Both the position numbers and the translations under genes were made by a program. The notes beneath the pieces were generated by a model, which saw nothing but the letters and a program-made list of their open reading frames with translations, did no database searches and was not told the DNA's origin. Of a stretch of DNA of 64,000 bases, positions 44,700-57,082 are shown piece by piece. The DNA is from Podospora comata. Its lineage: Eukaryota; Ascomycota; Sordariomycetes; Sordariales; Podosporaceae. Numbering within the stretch: position 1 is the stretch's first letter; each line of letters starts with the position of its first letter. The DNA is taken from positions 4,216,001 to 4,280,000 of the forward strand of contig CP071497.1 of the NCBI GenBank assembly GCA_017354895.1, read 5' to 3'.

Positions 44700-46305
44700 C
44701 TATGTTGTGGTATCGAAGGGCAAATGGACCACTGGGTCGAACTGTTTAAGGTCGGCCTCGTAAATTCTCCCCATGAATGTGCAGTTTGCGCAAGGACCTG
44801 TAAAGAAATCTCGGATCTTCTCCTTGATATTCTTTCTTTGCTGAGTAATATGCTCGTATTTGTATTCTCTTTCGACTTTGAAATCTTTTGACTTCTTGTC
44901 AAAGTCAGGATCCAGAGTTGTGCCTCTTGGACTTAAGGCTATGCCCTTTGTCCTGGCCCTTTCTTGCGGAGTGCGGTGTCTTTTTCACCGGATATTATCA
45001 GTCAGCTGTGTATGAAATGGGAGACGCAAGCGAATGACGTCGTACTTACGATAGCATATGGAGAAAGGTGTACGTCTCGGCGCAGTTTCCGTATCGGAAG
45101 GTGTCTATGCTTCCCCCGGTCTTTGCCCACTTCCACTCCATGGTCTTGGAATACCCAGTAAAGTCCCAGTGGGCCACGATGTTGACTATGCCTTTGTCTC
45201 TATCGCAAATGTCCCATCGCGCCTTTCGAAGAAGACCGCCAAAGTTCCTTGTGCCGAGGCTGCCGTAGTAACCACCGAGCGACGCGCCCAACGAGAACAA
45301 GTTTGGCTCTCCAGAGGCCTTATCTGCTTCCGTCCATGTGATCTGGTACATGTTTGGTTGTGTCGATTTCTGCTTGTCAGACCGGACTACTACTCTTGCC
45401 GTGGGGAAATCCGGATCGGGCTCAAATTCTTCGATGTCCTCTTGGGAAAGAGGCGTACTGCCTCCTTCCAGCATCACACCAGCCCAGCGTGCATATAGCG
45501 CAAGGATTGGTATGTAGAAATTCTCGACTGTGGCGTGAGGCGGCGCGATCCCGAGCTTTGAGAGAAAGAGGCCCAGGAGATCCGGAAGTAGAAAATAGAA
45601 GTTGTTTCGTAGGTCGTCCTCGACAACCTCTTTGAAGCGCTGGCGTCTTTTGTCATCTTCGAGTTTGGAAATGTCGTCGCCGATGAGAGCTTGAGGCAAG
45701 AAGTTGAACCTCCATTTCGCTTCGGAGCCGCGGACATGAAGGACGCGCTTGTCGTTCACTTTAGCCTTTTCCTCTCGTAGGACATGCTGCTCAGGAACTG
45801 GCTCTTTCCACTCAGCACCTGGAGAACTGTGATGCAATGTTAGTCGGGCGGCACATTGAAAGCCTTGAACCAATTCTGCGTGTCTGGATGCCGTCCCAAC
45901 GGTTCGTCGCACTAGATGGGAAAGGATTCTTATCATACCACAGCAGCTTGATCTTTTCGAGAACTAATCCCAATTCCTTTTGGTGCGCCTCGTCTATCTT
46001 CTTAGCAGCTTCCCACTGCTCCTCCGTCCTCTTCCCCTTCGACACAATGCTCTCCACTAGGCCTTCCATTTTTTCGACAATCTACCCAGCAGCTATTAGC
46101 CTGGATTCATTCAGAACATCAGTCTGAAGGCCTCGATGACATGGAGTATGTGAAGCCAAGACTGGTGATAACAGGAAGGTCTGGCACTTCATTGCTCCTC
46201 ACTCACTTTTGAAGTGTCTGTAATGACATAGAGACTCTCAAATGTAGTGTCGGGATCGCCTCGCGTGAGAATTTCCCACTCCAAGGGTGCCTTGGAGGAT
46301 TCCAT
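44700..46305 (-). CDS. Cluster gene E: 432-aa protein with deaminase-like CAE and PCxxC motifs
   Basis: The four exons (46305-46207, 46081-45939, 45826-45050, 44979-44700) with introns of 125, 112 and 70 nt sum to 433 codons. The N-terminal 80 residues are helical and charged (K-I-V-E-K-M-E-G-L-V-E-S-I-V, E-A-H-Q-K-E-L-G-L-V-L-E-K-I). The central part has hydrophobic helices (F-Y-F-L-L-P-D-L-L-G-L-F-L). The C-terminal part holds R-Y-G-N-C-A-E-T-Y-T-F-L (Cys329, Glu331) and G-P-C-A-N-C (Cys403, Cys406). A CxE or HxE motif followed by PCxxC is the zinc site of the cytidine-deaminase-like superfamily, and N-C-A-E is known from its fungal and bacterial effector branches. Catalysis is inference. 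Further open stretches upstream (46395-46610) could be extra exons but could not be joined in frame. Confidence 0.7.
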
Positions 46306-47101
46306 GTTGGCAATATCAAAGTGAAGATGGATTCTTTATTTGGTCGCTATTTGAGAAACAAAAGAGGGAGATGTCCTTACCTGGGATCAAGAGTGTACGA
46401 AGATCGTGACCATGAGTTAGAATAATGGTGGGTCCCTTATGCAGAACCTGAAAGAAATGGGTGTCGTCTCTCATAACGTCTGCGATTCAGTGTAAGTATC
46501 TATTTGTCGAGGGGGAGAATAGAGTACTTTCACGGCACTTACGAGAATGGGAGGGGTTGCTCTGCTGCGGGCCGCCCACTTCAGCAATTGATCCTTGGGT
46601 TCAGCTGCATTGTTAGGCTGTCAGCCCATGGCTTGGCGGACGAATGGGTGTCTAGACTTTTGCATCTAGACTTTTCATGCATGTATATCGCGCTGTCCAT
46701 TGTACCCGGCGTGCTTTTACGCAGTTGATCGACTTGAACTTGTTCCCAATCTGTCAAGGTGCACCACCCTCATGTATGCGAGGAGTCGGATCACATAGCA
46801 CTGTGCCAACACCAAACAGGTGCTGTATCTGGGACACTAATTCAGCAGTACCTTACGTACTCGGAGTTCAAGCATCGGTGACACTGCTCTCTCTCATGGG
46901 GTCCGATGCCTCGCCAGTCGTCTTGTTTGATCGCGAAATGTCGTTACAGTAGGAGGATGGTGCACCGAAGACCATGAAGTCGGCCTTGGCCTTGACCACG
47001 ACACAGTTTATGATTAACCACATTTCATTCTTGGTTATCATTACCGATACTAAGATACACAACCCACAGCACTCACTCAGTCAACCCGTCTCATCACCAA
47101 A
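46306..47101. promoter_or_regulatory. Shared divergent promoter region of cluster genes E and F, with possible extra exons of E
   Basis: About 800 nt. On the minus strand, 46610-46543 and 46466-46390 read as coding-like stretches with good donors (GTAAGT, GTAAGG). No acceptor brings them into register with gene E, so they are left out of its model. Confidence 0.4.
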
Positions 47102-50100
47102 ATGTCAAACGAAGACCCTCCCCCGCCTCCAGCTCCTCCCTCTGGCCCATTCATAGTCTACTCCAGTGTCGCGAAGCAGGGTGGCACGGGCTCAGTCAAG
47201 ACTCTAACAGCAAAAACAAACATCGACAACTTCGTCCGTCAGCTTAGCTCAAGCAGTCTCGTCTTTCCCAGAGCGCCAACATCGCCTTCTCCTGAGACGA
47301 TCCCTTTGGACCCATCTGATATCACCTTCAAATGGCTTACGCTCCTCGATCCCAAGGGCACCGTGAGTGCAGGTTTTCATGATGCTGCTACTCAAGACAT
47401 CGATAACTTCCAGGTCCGCATGGCAGCCCCTTGGGATCTGTTGTTCAGTTCTGCGCCCACATTCCTTGTAACGACATTTGGTTCTGAGGGCAATCCGGGT
47501 TTAGCACCTGTGTCCAAGGTCCCCGTACCTGGGTTGAAGGATACTGGCAATCTTCTGTACATGGGCCTCGACCCAACGACCACGCCCGTCACGGCGTCTG
47601 TGAAGGAACTCTTCGCCTTTGCTGGGCTGAAGTCACCGCCTCTCTCTGAGTTTGCGCCTTGGGGTGTCACGCTGCGGGTATCAAGCGATCCAGCCAAGCC
47701 GATTCGTAACGCGCTTTGGTACAGCCCACTCAACTACGATCAGACCATTCTCCGTCTGCAGTTCAGTCTCAGTGACGCAGACAGAGCCACCTTGCAAAGC
47801 TACATTTCCAAAGCACTTCCATCCCTCGAGTTCAGAAATGTGGATTTCATCTGCCGCCGCACCATCACCGGTACGACTACAGGTGGCAAGATATCAGCTT
47901 CCGCCCAAGGTGAAGTCCTGATCGAGACAGAGTGTCATATTTTGCCCAAAGGCCACGATCTTCAGATCAGAGCGGGAATCAGCATCTTCCATGACCAGTA
48001 CCATTTAACGTTCCAGCTCGACGAGCAGATCAAAGGTCACTCTGCCCTGGGAGACATACTGGCCTGGCTTGCAGAGTGTGTTGGGCTTCAGTCCGGTGAC
48101 TTCAATTTTGTGACGGACATGCTTATGCAGCAGGATGGAAAGGCCTTTGGGGATGCGCTGGAGTTGCGCCGGATCCAGATTGCTCTCGGTACTGATGATG
48201 GCGGCAAGACAACCAAGTTGATGTCTTTTAGTGTCGACATTCAGGCCACGGCAACATTTGGGCATGAGAATGGCCCTGATGGCAAGCCCAAGGACGCAGA
48301 CCCCGTTGTCTTTCTGCTCACGTACTTGTGGGAGAGGGGAGGACCAACATTCGGGTCGATTAGAGGGAGTTTGTGGAATGGGAAGCGCCCTATTTTCTTA
48401 CCTATTTTTCTCTTCCCATTTTTCATACCTACTTGTCGCTACCTTTTCAGTAATATACCAAGTCTAACAGCTAACACGCTTTTCCAGACTTCAACGATAG
48501 CCCTGACAGGAACTTGGCGCCTGGGTTCGAGGAAATCAACTCTCTCGTCCCCACTCTCGCCAAAGTCCGCAAGACCATCAGCATCCCGGGCCTCATCCCA
48601 GGCTTGAACATCGAGAATGTGCCACACAATATCCCCACTGATATCAGCAGAGCCTACGTCGTGCTCAACCAAAGCAGTATAGCCGTGGGCGGTACTGTCC
48701 AATCGCTGGATTTTACCTCCCAAGATAAGGACTACCCCGTACCACAGCTTAATCTTGGATGGGTCAGCATCGACGCTTCGTACAACTGGGCCAAAGGGGC
48801 AACATCTCCTCTCAACGTCAAGGCCTCCTTTCTCGCCGAGCTCAGGCCGTCCAAGAATGCTATACACAAGGAGCCTGCCACGCTCGTGGGCGCCATGGTC
48901 TATGATAGTGGCAAGTGGACTTTGAGCGCTGACCTGGAAGGACTATATCTCTCCTCCCTCTACAACTTCTTTTTTCAGAAGCCATCGAACGCCGACCCCG
49001 ATGCAACTGGAGAAGCAGATCACGTTCTTCCGCTCATCGAGGCCATCGAGATTGAAAGCATGAAGCTCACCTACGTCTATGACAAGACGCCTACTACGGG
49101 AGACCAAGTTGTTGGCAGCTCATTCACCTTTGACGGAATTTTGAATGTCTCTGATTTGCAGCTCAAACTTCATTTCTCGTATGAGAAGAAGGCCTTTGAG
49201 TTCCGAGCAACGTTACATGCCGGATCTGCGACAACCATTGGGAAGATCATCGAAGATCTCGTCGGAGATGGCATCGACGTCCCAGAGTTCTTGTACGACG
49301 CCAAACTAGATCCTGCAAAAGACGGCCTTGAGATCGGTGTCATGAAGGGCTCATCGGCAAAGCCAGGAACCCCTGCACCATTCCACTTTGTGGCCAAGCT
49401 CACAGTGAATTTCCCCAAAGATGTCCAAATCACGTTGACCTTCGCCCAGTGGCATGGTAGCAACTGGTCTGCTTCAGAACCGTCCAAGAAGCTGATCAAG
49501 GCCGCTCTGACCGGCATCCCCCATGTGTCCATCCCTCTTGTTGGCGATATCACGCAGCCATTTGACGAGATGTACTTTATGCATGTGATCGACGGTACCA
49601 AGAAGTCACCCCAGCAACTTCCCGGCATAACTCGCAAGGAGAAGGATGATCTCAACCTGGATGAAGCATTCAAGGCTCATCCTCTCGTTGTCAAGGACAA
49701 ATCCAAGGATACCAGCGATGATGTAGTGGTCATCACTGCAGGCGCGCACCTCGCGATTGTCATCAAGAACGAGAGAGGCGAGAGAGTCTGCATCCTCGAC
49801 TACAACTTCAAGAAGCAAAAGACTGTCGGAGATGGAAAGGAGAACACCAAAAAGCGAACCATCCCGGCGGGGGGAGAAAGCAAGGAACCTGCAAAGAAGG
49901 ACTCGGACGACAGCGCGGCCTCGGCGCCTCTGAAGAAGAAGATGGGCGGCCTATCCATCAGCGATATCGGTCTCAAATACGAGAACAAGATTCTCAGCAT
50001 CTCTTTTACCGCCTCCATGGAACTCGGCCCCGTGGGCTTCAGTCTCATCGGGTTCGCTCTCAACATGGAGCTAACAAGCCTCAACTTGAGCGATATCAGG

Positions 50101-52391
50101 ATGCTGCCTCCTAGCCTGGAAGGCTTCTCAGTTGTTTTCGAGCGCAAGCCCCTTTCCATTGCCGGCATCATCCGCCATGAAAAGACTCCCGAACTTGAGT
50201 ACTACGCTGGTGGACTCATCGTCGGATGGACGCCCTACCAACTCGAGGCAGCAGGCTTCTATGGCAAAGCCAAGCCCGAGGGACGAGACCCCTTCGTCTC
50301 CGTCTTCGTTTTTGCAAAGCTTGCGGGACCGCTTGTCTCGCTTGAATTTGCAGAGATCTCTGGCGTGACGGGAGGGTTTGGATACAATTCCAGCGTCCGC
50401 GTGCCCACAGCCGATCAGATTACCTCGTTTCCGTTCATTGATCAGCATGCCACGGATAATGCCGGCGATGCACTGCAAGCGCTCCAGAAGCTGACCAGCG
50501 CGGGACAGGATGCGTGGTTCCAGCCTGTGCCGGATACGTATTGGGCAGCAGCGGGCATGAAGATTGATGCATTCCAAATGATCGCGCTCGACGCTGTTGT
50601 CGTTGTACAGTTCGGCACTTCTATCAAGCTGGGCATATTTGGTGTTGCATTAGTCGATGTTCCTAGCAGCCTGTCAGACTTCAAGTTTGCCCATGTTGAG
50701 CTCGGCATCGCTGCCGTCGTCGATTTCGACATTGGTATCATGAAAGTGGAGGCGCAGCTCTCCCCCAAGTCCTACATCCTTCATCCAAGTTGTAAGTTGA
50801 CGGGTGGCTTTGCCCTTTGGTACTGGTTTGACGCCCCCCACGCTGATCAGGCCAATGTGGGCAACTTTGTCTTCTCCCTCGGGGGTTATCACCAGGCTTT
50901 CAAAGTTCCAGTCGGATGGCCTGTCCCAGATCGCCTCAAAATCAGCTGGGGTCTAGGCAACAACCTGTCCATCTCGGGAGAAGCCTTCTTTGCCATCACA
51001 CCCAAAGTTTGCATGGGAGGCGGCAGACTTCGAGCTTCCTACTCCGCCGGACCCATAGCAGCTTGGTTCGACGCTTTTGCCAATTTCCTGATCCAATACC
51101 AGCCTTTCCACTTTGCATCAGAAGCAGGCATTTGCATCGGCGCAAGCTTCAACCTGGACATCTGGTTCATTCACATCCACATCTCGGTCGAAGTGTCAGC
51201 AGATCTATACCTCTGGGGCCCCCCCTTGGCGGGCATCGTCTCTATCAACATCAAAGTAGCCAGATTCAACATCCACTTCGGCGATGACAACAACGGCCCC
51301 GGTGCACTGCAACTCGACCAGTTCTTTGATCTTGTCTTGCAGGCTTCTAGCAAGAAGAAAGCTGCAACCACCACCACCCCCATGGCGGTCGCAACACCCA
51401 TCATTCCAATCATGGAACCGGATCAAGCAGCCAGGTTCAGAAGAATGTCTGACAACGTTGGACATACCTTCCTGGCGCGGTTCGGCCTCATGAACGATAC
51501 CTCTGATCCCAAGCGCGAGCAGAACGCGGAGTGGGTAGTCAGGGGCGGCACATTCAGCTTTTCCATCGGTTGCAAGATGATGGTTGACGACGTGAAGCTT
51601 GTAGGCAACAACAAAGAAGACATCAACTCCAAGGCCTCCGGGGCAGGCAGCATATACGCCAAACCTATGAAGACCGATTCCTCCCTTGCCTCGCACATGA
51701 CTGTGTGGATCACCCAGACCCAGGGGAAGCAGGTATGGGGGATGAGTCAGGAGTACAAGTCTGTTCCTACTGGTTTGTGGCAAAAGTGTAAGTGCTCCTC
51801 TCTGTCCTGCCTACTTCGACTGCTAATTATTCTGCAGACGACTCATCAAAAGACCCCTTGAACGGAAAGGGAAATAACAACATTGACGACTATCTCAACG
51901 ACAAAGACGGAGGGATGAAGCTAATGAGCGGCATCCTGTTTTCTGCTCCTCCACCCAAGATGTCGGATGATAAGCTCAAGGTGTTTGACATCATCGACTC
52001 GACGCTCATGGAGATTGAGTCTGATAGGCAGTTCCCTCTTCCAACAGACTGCCATAAAGACTGGGATCCTCACCCGCCAAGGAATGAGGAGGACGATGAT
52101 GAGTGGACGGTTGTGCAGAAGAGGTGGAAGACACCTCTGTGGAACACGGATAATGAGCCTAAGCACAGTGCTGTTTCCCTTGCAGTCGATTCGAGCCCAG
52201 AGGCTGCTGCTCAGCCTATTGTTCCAGTGGAACCCAAGACGCGAGACGTACAGACTGATTTTGTTTCTGCTTTTGTCAATGCTTTTAATTGGGATGCTGG
52301 CTTGAAGTTACCCAGCCTGGCCAAGATGCCTCGGAAGCTGGAAAAGAGGTTTGGAGATTTGTTTGTCGTTCCACCGATGATGACTGCTTAG
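47102..52391 (+). CDS. Cluster gene F: giant DUF6603-type protein (1,706 aa)
   Basis: There are three exons (47102-48368, 48488-51787, 51838-52391) with introns of 119 and 50 nt, summing to 1,707 codons. The first donor is taken as GTTTGT, as in the P450. The N-terminus (S-N-E-D-P-P-P-P-P-A-P-P) has no signal peptide. The first 800 residues are rich in alternating polar/non-polar strands. A Lys/Ser-rich linker leads to the DUF6603-like region at about residues 905-1355: G-G-L-S-I-S-D-I-G-L-K-Y-E-N, A-E-I-S-G-V-T-G-G-F-G-Y-N-S, G-I-F-G-V-A-L-V-D-V-P, then Y-L-W-G-P-P-L-A-G-I-V-S-I-N-I-K. The C-terminal 300 residues are acidic and disordered-looking. DUF6603 is a domain of unknown function; I recall it from both bacteria and fungi. 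The repeated amphipathic strands suggest a large beta-groove or barrel, which is inference. Confidence 0.85.
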
Positions 52392-52645
52392 TTGAATGGC
52401 AGTTTAGGGTCGAGAGAGGGGGGAGGGAGAGAAGGAAAAGGACACTTTTACATTGTAGCAGAGCTAACCTACTCAGCAAATGAGGCCAGTTCCTGGGATC
52501 ACATTGGGTAATGGCCCTAGTATGTCTTGAAGTGTACGATAAAGTAGCCGCTGAAGAGGCTCAGCATTGGCCGAAAATCAGCTGACCTGAAAAGTCTTGC
52601 TTCTGTGATATACCTAACACGTATACATATACAGATTACTCCTTC

Positions 52646-55236
52646 TTAATCCACAGTGCCCTCGGGCAACACCGAAATATAATCAATCGGCGCCGGCTCC
52701 AACCCATCCGGCCTCCCCACAACCTTTAGCTCACTCCCCTTCTTAACCCTCACCCCCCTAAACGTCTTCCTCGCGGCCGTCTGCCCATCAATATATGGCG
52801 ACGGCGCCCGTCCAAGCTCATACTCCAAATCCCCCTTCCACTTCCCCACCAACTTCCTATCCACAAACAGCTCCCAGGTCGAATTCCCCAGCGCCATATC
52901 ATAGTAATTAACCGCAAGGTCATACTTCCCGCTCGGAACCTTGAGCTTCGTCGTGGCAGTGCCAACAGTGCTGTTTGTCTCGGTAACGACACAGTGATAC
53001 CCGCTTGCTGCCTCAAAGGGAGAGACTCTATACGACTTATACCCCTTGAGCTCCATCTTCTCAGCTTCAATCCTGTACTTGTGGTTGCCCACACGACCGA
53101 GTTCATCAGGGATACCGCTCTTGTTGAAGTAAAACTGGTTCACACTGTCACGCCAGACGAGCGAATGGCCAGCCTGGTAGATGAGCCGGAACAAAACGTG
53201 CTCGTAGCGCTCTTTGTCAATCCGGCCCTTGAGCTTCTCCCAAAGGGTGACGAATGTCTGCGCCGTGGAGCTGCCCTTGTAGTGGGCGTCATAAAAGTGT
53301 TGAATGACTGTCTTGCCCGACTTGAGCTTTTGGGTGTACGGGACGTGGTGGAACCACAACAGAAGGTTGTCGGGGGTGGTCTCAATGTTCTCGTACATGG
53401 CCGCGATTTCAGGGGGGTACTGGCCGGCAAAACCGGTGCCGTTCCATACTGTGCGGTCCATGCCGATGGTGTCATTGTCAGCGCGAGTCCATTGACCCCA
53501 GGGGTTTCCGTCTTGGGAGCCGGGGTTGGGACCGTAGTGGCCGAGGAGGATGTCGGTTAGGGTTTGGATGCCGAGGTTGCCGGAGTAATCCTCGTAGGCG
53601 GGCCAGGACTCCATCGAGATCTTGGTGATGACGTCGTGGACGAGCTTGTCGTGGCCGAAGGTGAGGGTGGTCCACTCCTTGAGGATGCCGGTGGAGGTTT
53701 GCTCCGGGTCCCAGGCGAGCTTGCCGTAGGCGTAGAGGTTGGACATGGCCAGGTGGGAGCCGAGCCAGGTGGTGTTGGTGCCGACGTTGACGACACCGGC
53801 GTACCCAGTGAGCTTCTGGCCGAAGCGCTTGCCAGACACGATGGACTTCAGGGTCGAGGGCTTGTTGTCGACGCGGAGATCAAAGTCGAGGAGTTCCTTC
53901 CACATGGGAGCGAGGTAGACGACGTCTGTGAAGATAACTGTTAGGAAGTGACGTGACAAGGGGGCAGAATGAGATTTCACATACGGGCTTGTTGGCCAAG
54001 ATACTCCTGGGTGATCTGAAGCTCAACTGTGGCACCAGTCCTGCGAAGGTGGGTGAAGAGAGGCGAAACAGGCTCGCGGACCTGGAAGTCGATAGGGCCA
54101 TACTTGATCTGAATGACAACATTGTCCTCAAACTTGTCATCGAGACCGTCAAAGTAGTCGACGGCCGCGTTGGCGCGGTCAGCCTTCCAGTCCAAAGTCT
54201 GGTTCAAGCTGCGGTGATCGTAGACGAAAGCGCGGAAAAGGATGATACCGCCGTGGGGCTGGAGAGTGCGCGCAAACAGGTTGGCGCCATCAGCCAGGGT
54301 GCGGTTGTATGTCATGGGACCGGGCTGGCCTTCCGAGTTGGCCTTGACAAGGTAACCCGCCATGTCGGGGATGCGCTTGTAGAGGTTGTCGGCGATACCC
54401 TGCCACCAGTTGACGACAGTCTTGTCAAGGGGGTCGAAGGTATCAAGCCCACCGAGAAGCTGAGGAGCGGCGAAGTTGAGCGAGACACCAAGCTGGACAC
54501 CGTAGGGGCGGAAGACATCGGCGATGCGAGCGAGACCGTCCATGTTCTCGGGGGTGAGGATCGAAGCATTGGCGTTGACATTGTTGGCTACGACGGCGTT
54601 GATACCAATGGAAGCCAGCAGCCGGGCGTACTGACCGGCGCGGGTGAGGTCCTCGCGAATGTGTCCGTCCCAGAAGAAGATGGAGTCACCGCCATAACCA
54701 CGCTCGACGCTGCCATGAGTGCCACCATCTTGCATGTTGTCCCATTGGTTCACCCATCGGACTGGCGCATCGGGGTTGGAGGTGAGGGTAAAGTCGGACA
54801 CATTGCCCTGGGCGATGACGGAGAGGTAGTGGAAGGCACCGTAGAGGGCACCGCGCTCGTTTTGACCGAGGATCAGAACGTTGCCCTTGGAGATCTTGAG
54901 GTAGAAGCCATCCTCGACGAGGTCGGGCAGACCCTTGGCAGCAGAAGGGTTCTTGTCGACGTATGCGCTGACGGTGCCAACGGTGGCAGTGGTACCCTTG
55001 GGCTTTGATTTTGCAACAGTCAACTTCTTGCCAAAAAGACCGCCGATGCCGTCCACCAGCTCCTGTCCAGCGGTATGGACGGGATATCCCTTGGTGGCGT
55101 TGAGAGTGACGACGGCGGAAGGCAGTTTGCCGAGATGGCGGGAGGCACTCGGGACGCGAGCATATCGTAGCCAGGCAGCGAGACCGTCTTCGGCGACGGC
55201 AAGGCCGACGACCGCGAGCCACAACAAACTCCGCAT
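52646..55236 (-). CDS. aguA: Secreted GH67 alpha-glucuronidase (843 aa)
   Basis: There are two exons (55236-53985 and 53925-52646) with a 59-nt intron, summing to 844 codons, which is the usual length for fungal GH67. A signal peptide spans about residues 1-15 (M-R-S-L-L-W-L-A-V-V-G-L-A-V-A). The N-terminal domain is followed by the TIM barrel, with N-Q-W-D-N-M-Q-D-G and the catalytic acid Glu302 in K-A-N-S-E-G-Q-P-G-P. Asp360 (A-V-D-Y-F-D) and Glu388 (Q-V-R-E-P) match the two other conserved carboxylates of the family, with the same 28-residue spacing. The C-terminal helical domain is complete and ends P-E-G-T-V-D. The enzyme removes 4-O-methyl-glucuronic acid from xylo-oligosaccharides outside the cell. 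The symbol follows usage in fungi. Confidence 0.95.
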
Positions 55237-57082
55237 CTTGAAGGATTGGGCGGTGCTGACTGAGGGTGCGTCAAGTCATGTTTACACTGACGGCGGCACC
55301 TACATTTTAACTTCTGATGCCCGCCCGGCCGTCGTAGCAATGGATCGTCGAAAGTAGCATCGGCCCTGGATGCAATTCTCCAACTCAATTTATCCAGACA
55401 TCCACTTGCTTGGGTCGTCCCCCATCTTCCCCATCTTCCCCATCTCCCCCTCTTGCCAAGATGCAACGTCCTCCAGGGGTCAGATTCCACCACTCACGGG
55501 CCGTCATTGGTCTCTTTGTAGCCATAAACCCTAGCATATCCACTTTGCCCAACGGCTCGTCCCCGCGATACGACCAAATCTAGACCAATCCGACCGTTAT
55601 GATTCCTGGTGCTATTCAGCCTGTTGTTGGCGAGTTGAACATTGCCGGCTCGGCAGCGTGATGGGCTTGCCCCAGTCGCGTAACATCATCAGGTCGGATG
55701 GAGCCCTCGTGCCGAAGTCACCAGCTGGGGAATATCGCCAGGACCTGCACGCACGTGTGGTGTGCCCTCCCGCCACCCATCCTTCGGGTGGGAGGCAGGT
55801 ACAGATGTAGGTTGAATCTCAGATGGTTGCTTTCCTCGTGGTATTTTTGGGCCAGATGCTTCGCGACGCCACGAGGTTTGCCGGGTCGCTTGTTACGCGG
55901 GGCCTGGTGTGCTGACAAAGTCCGGAATTATCGGCGCGGTTCCCATTGCGTCGTGCGAGCGGTCAATGACCTCGGGTAGGTGGAGATGAAGCTGGAGACC
56001 ATCGAAGGAGCATCGGGCTTGACGTCATCTTCGGGTCTTGAGAAAGTTGGAGGGCATGGTGAACGGCCGATACTTTCGTCTCTGTCGTGGAATAAGCATT
56101 GAAAGGTGACTGTAACAAGTGTATCCTACCGATTCAGAGGATCATGTCGCAAGAATATTGCCCGAGATTTCGGTATGTTGAGTTGAAGTGTTGAGGTGAT
56201 GGCCCTGATGGGTGCCTGGTGGAAGTGGGGGAATGGTTGGTTGTCACCTGGAAGGGGTTCCAACAGTCGGGCAGCTTGACGTCCCGGACAACGCTTACCG
56301 ATACTCAACCTCCATGTGGGATGGTCCTTCCTCAGGTCGACTGATGGATCTAAGTCTCTTTTCGCCTGCCAAATGTTATCTGCTTACCTCAGCGCATTTT
56401 CTATGCGATCACCATTCTTGGAGCGTTGCCAGTGAGTGGGTAGGGTTGGCGGCAACACCAGAAGCTAGACGACCATTATCGCTGTAGGATAGTATTGGGA
56501 ACTGGCCTTGGCCGCTTCGATATTTTGGAAGTATATTATTTTTACTGATTCAACGAGCAACAGGCTAAATACCTAGGCGATCGGAATCCCTCTACCTACC
56601 TATTTAGAGATCAAACTCCAATGTCCAGGACATGGACATACAAGCAACAACTCTCCACTCTAGACCGCATCACACCGAGTACGAATCCTTGGACAAGTCA
56701 AGATATCGATGTATTGAACCATATTGGAATCTGATACCTGACTTCATGGCATGTGTCCATGGGGGACACAAAAGAATGACATGTTCTACTAACGGGGGCC
56801 AATCTCCCTTAGTTGTTGAATCCCCGTCTTGGGGAGAAACATAAATTTGGGTTTTGGGTCAATACTTCGTATATGAACATGAGGTGATTGTACGGGGACA
56901 TGTGGAAGCAGCGAACTGAAGAGAGTCAAGAGTATTTGGAACTGTTTGTATTGGTGTAAGCCAAGAGAGAAAATCAGAGGACTCAAACTGTGAAGGTTTG
57001 GTGTCCCCGAGACCATTCTTCACGGACTTCCTGATTAGTTGTTGATCTCTGAGCAGGCAACCTATAGGTATCTTCTAAAGCC
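55237..57082. other. Intergenic, 1.8 kb
   Basis: GH67 promoter and beyond. A CCCCATCTT microsatellite stands at about 55423-55449. Short frames here have no family content. No RNA gene recognised. Confidence 0.5.

Noticed and set aside
53953-55008. Plus-strand open frame of 351 codons opposite GH67
   Set aside because: Composition (Val/Gly/Asp repeats) is typical of an antisense shadow of a codon-biased gene.
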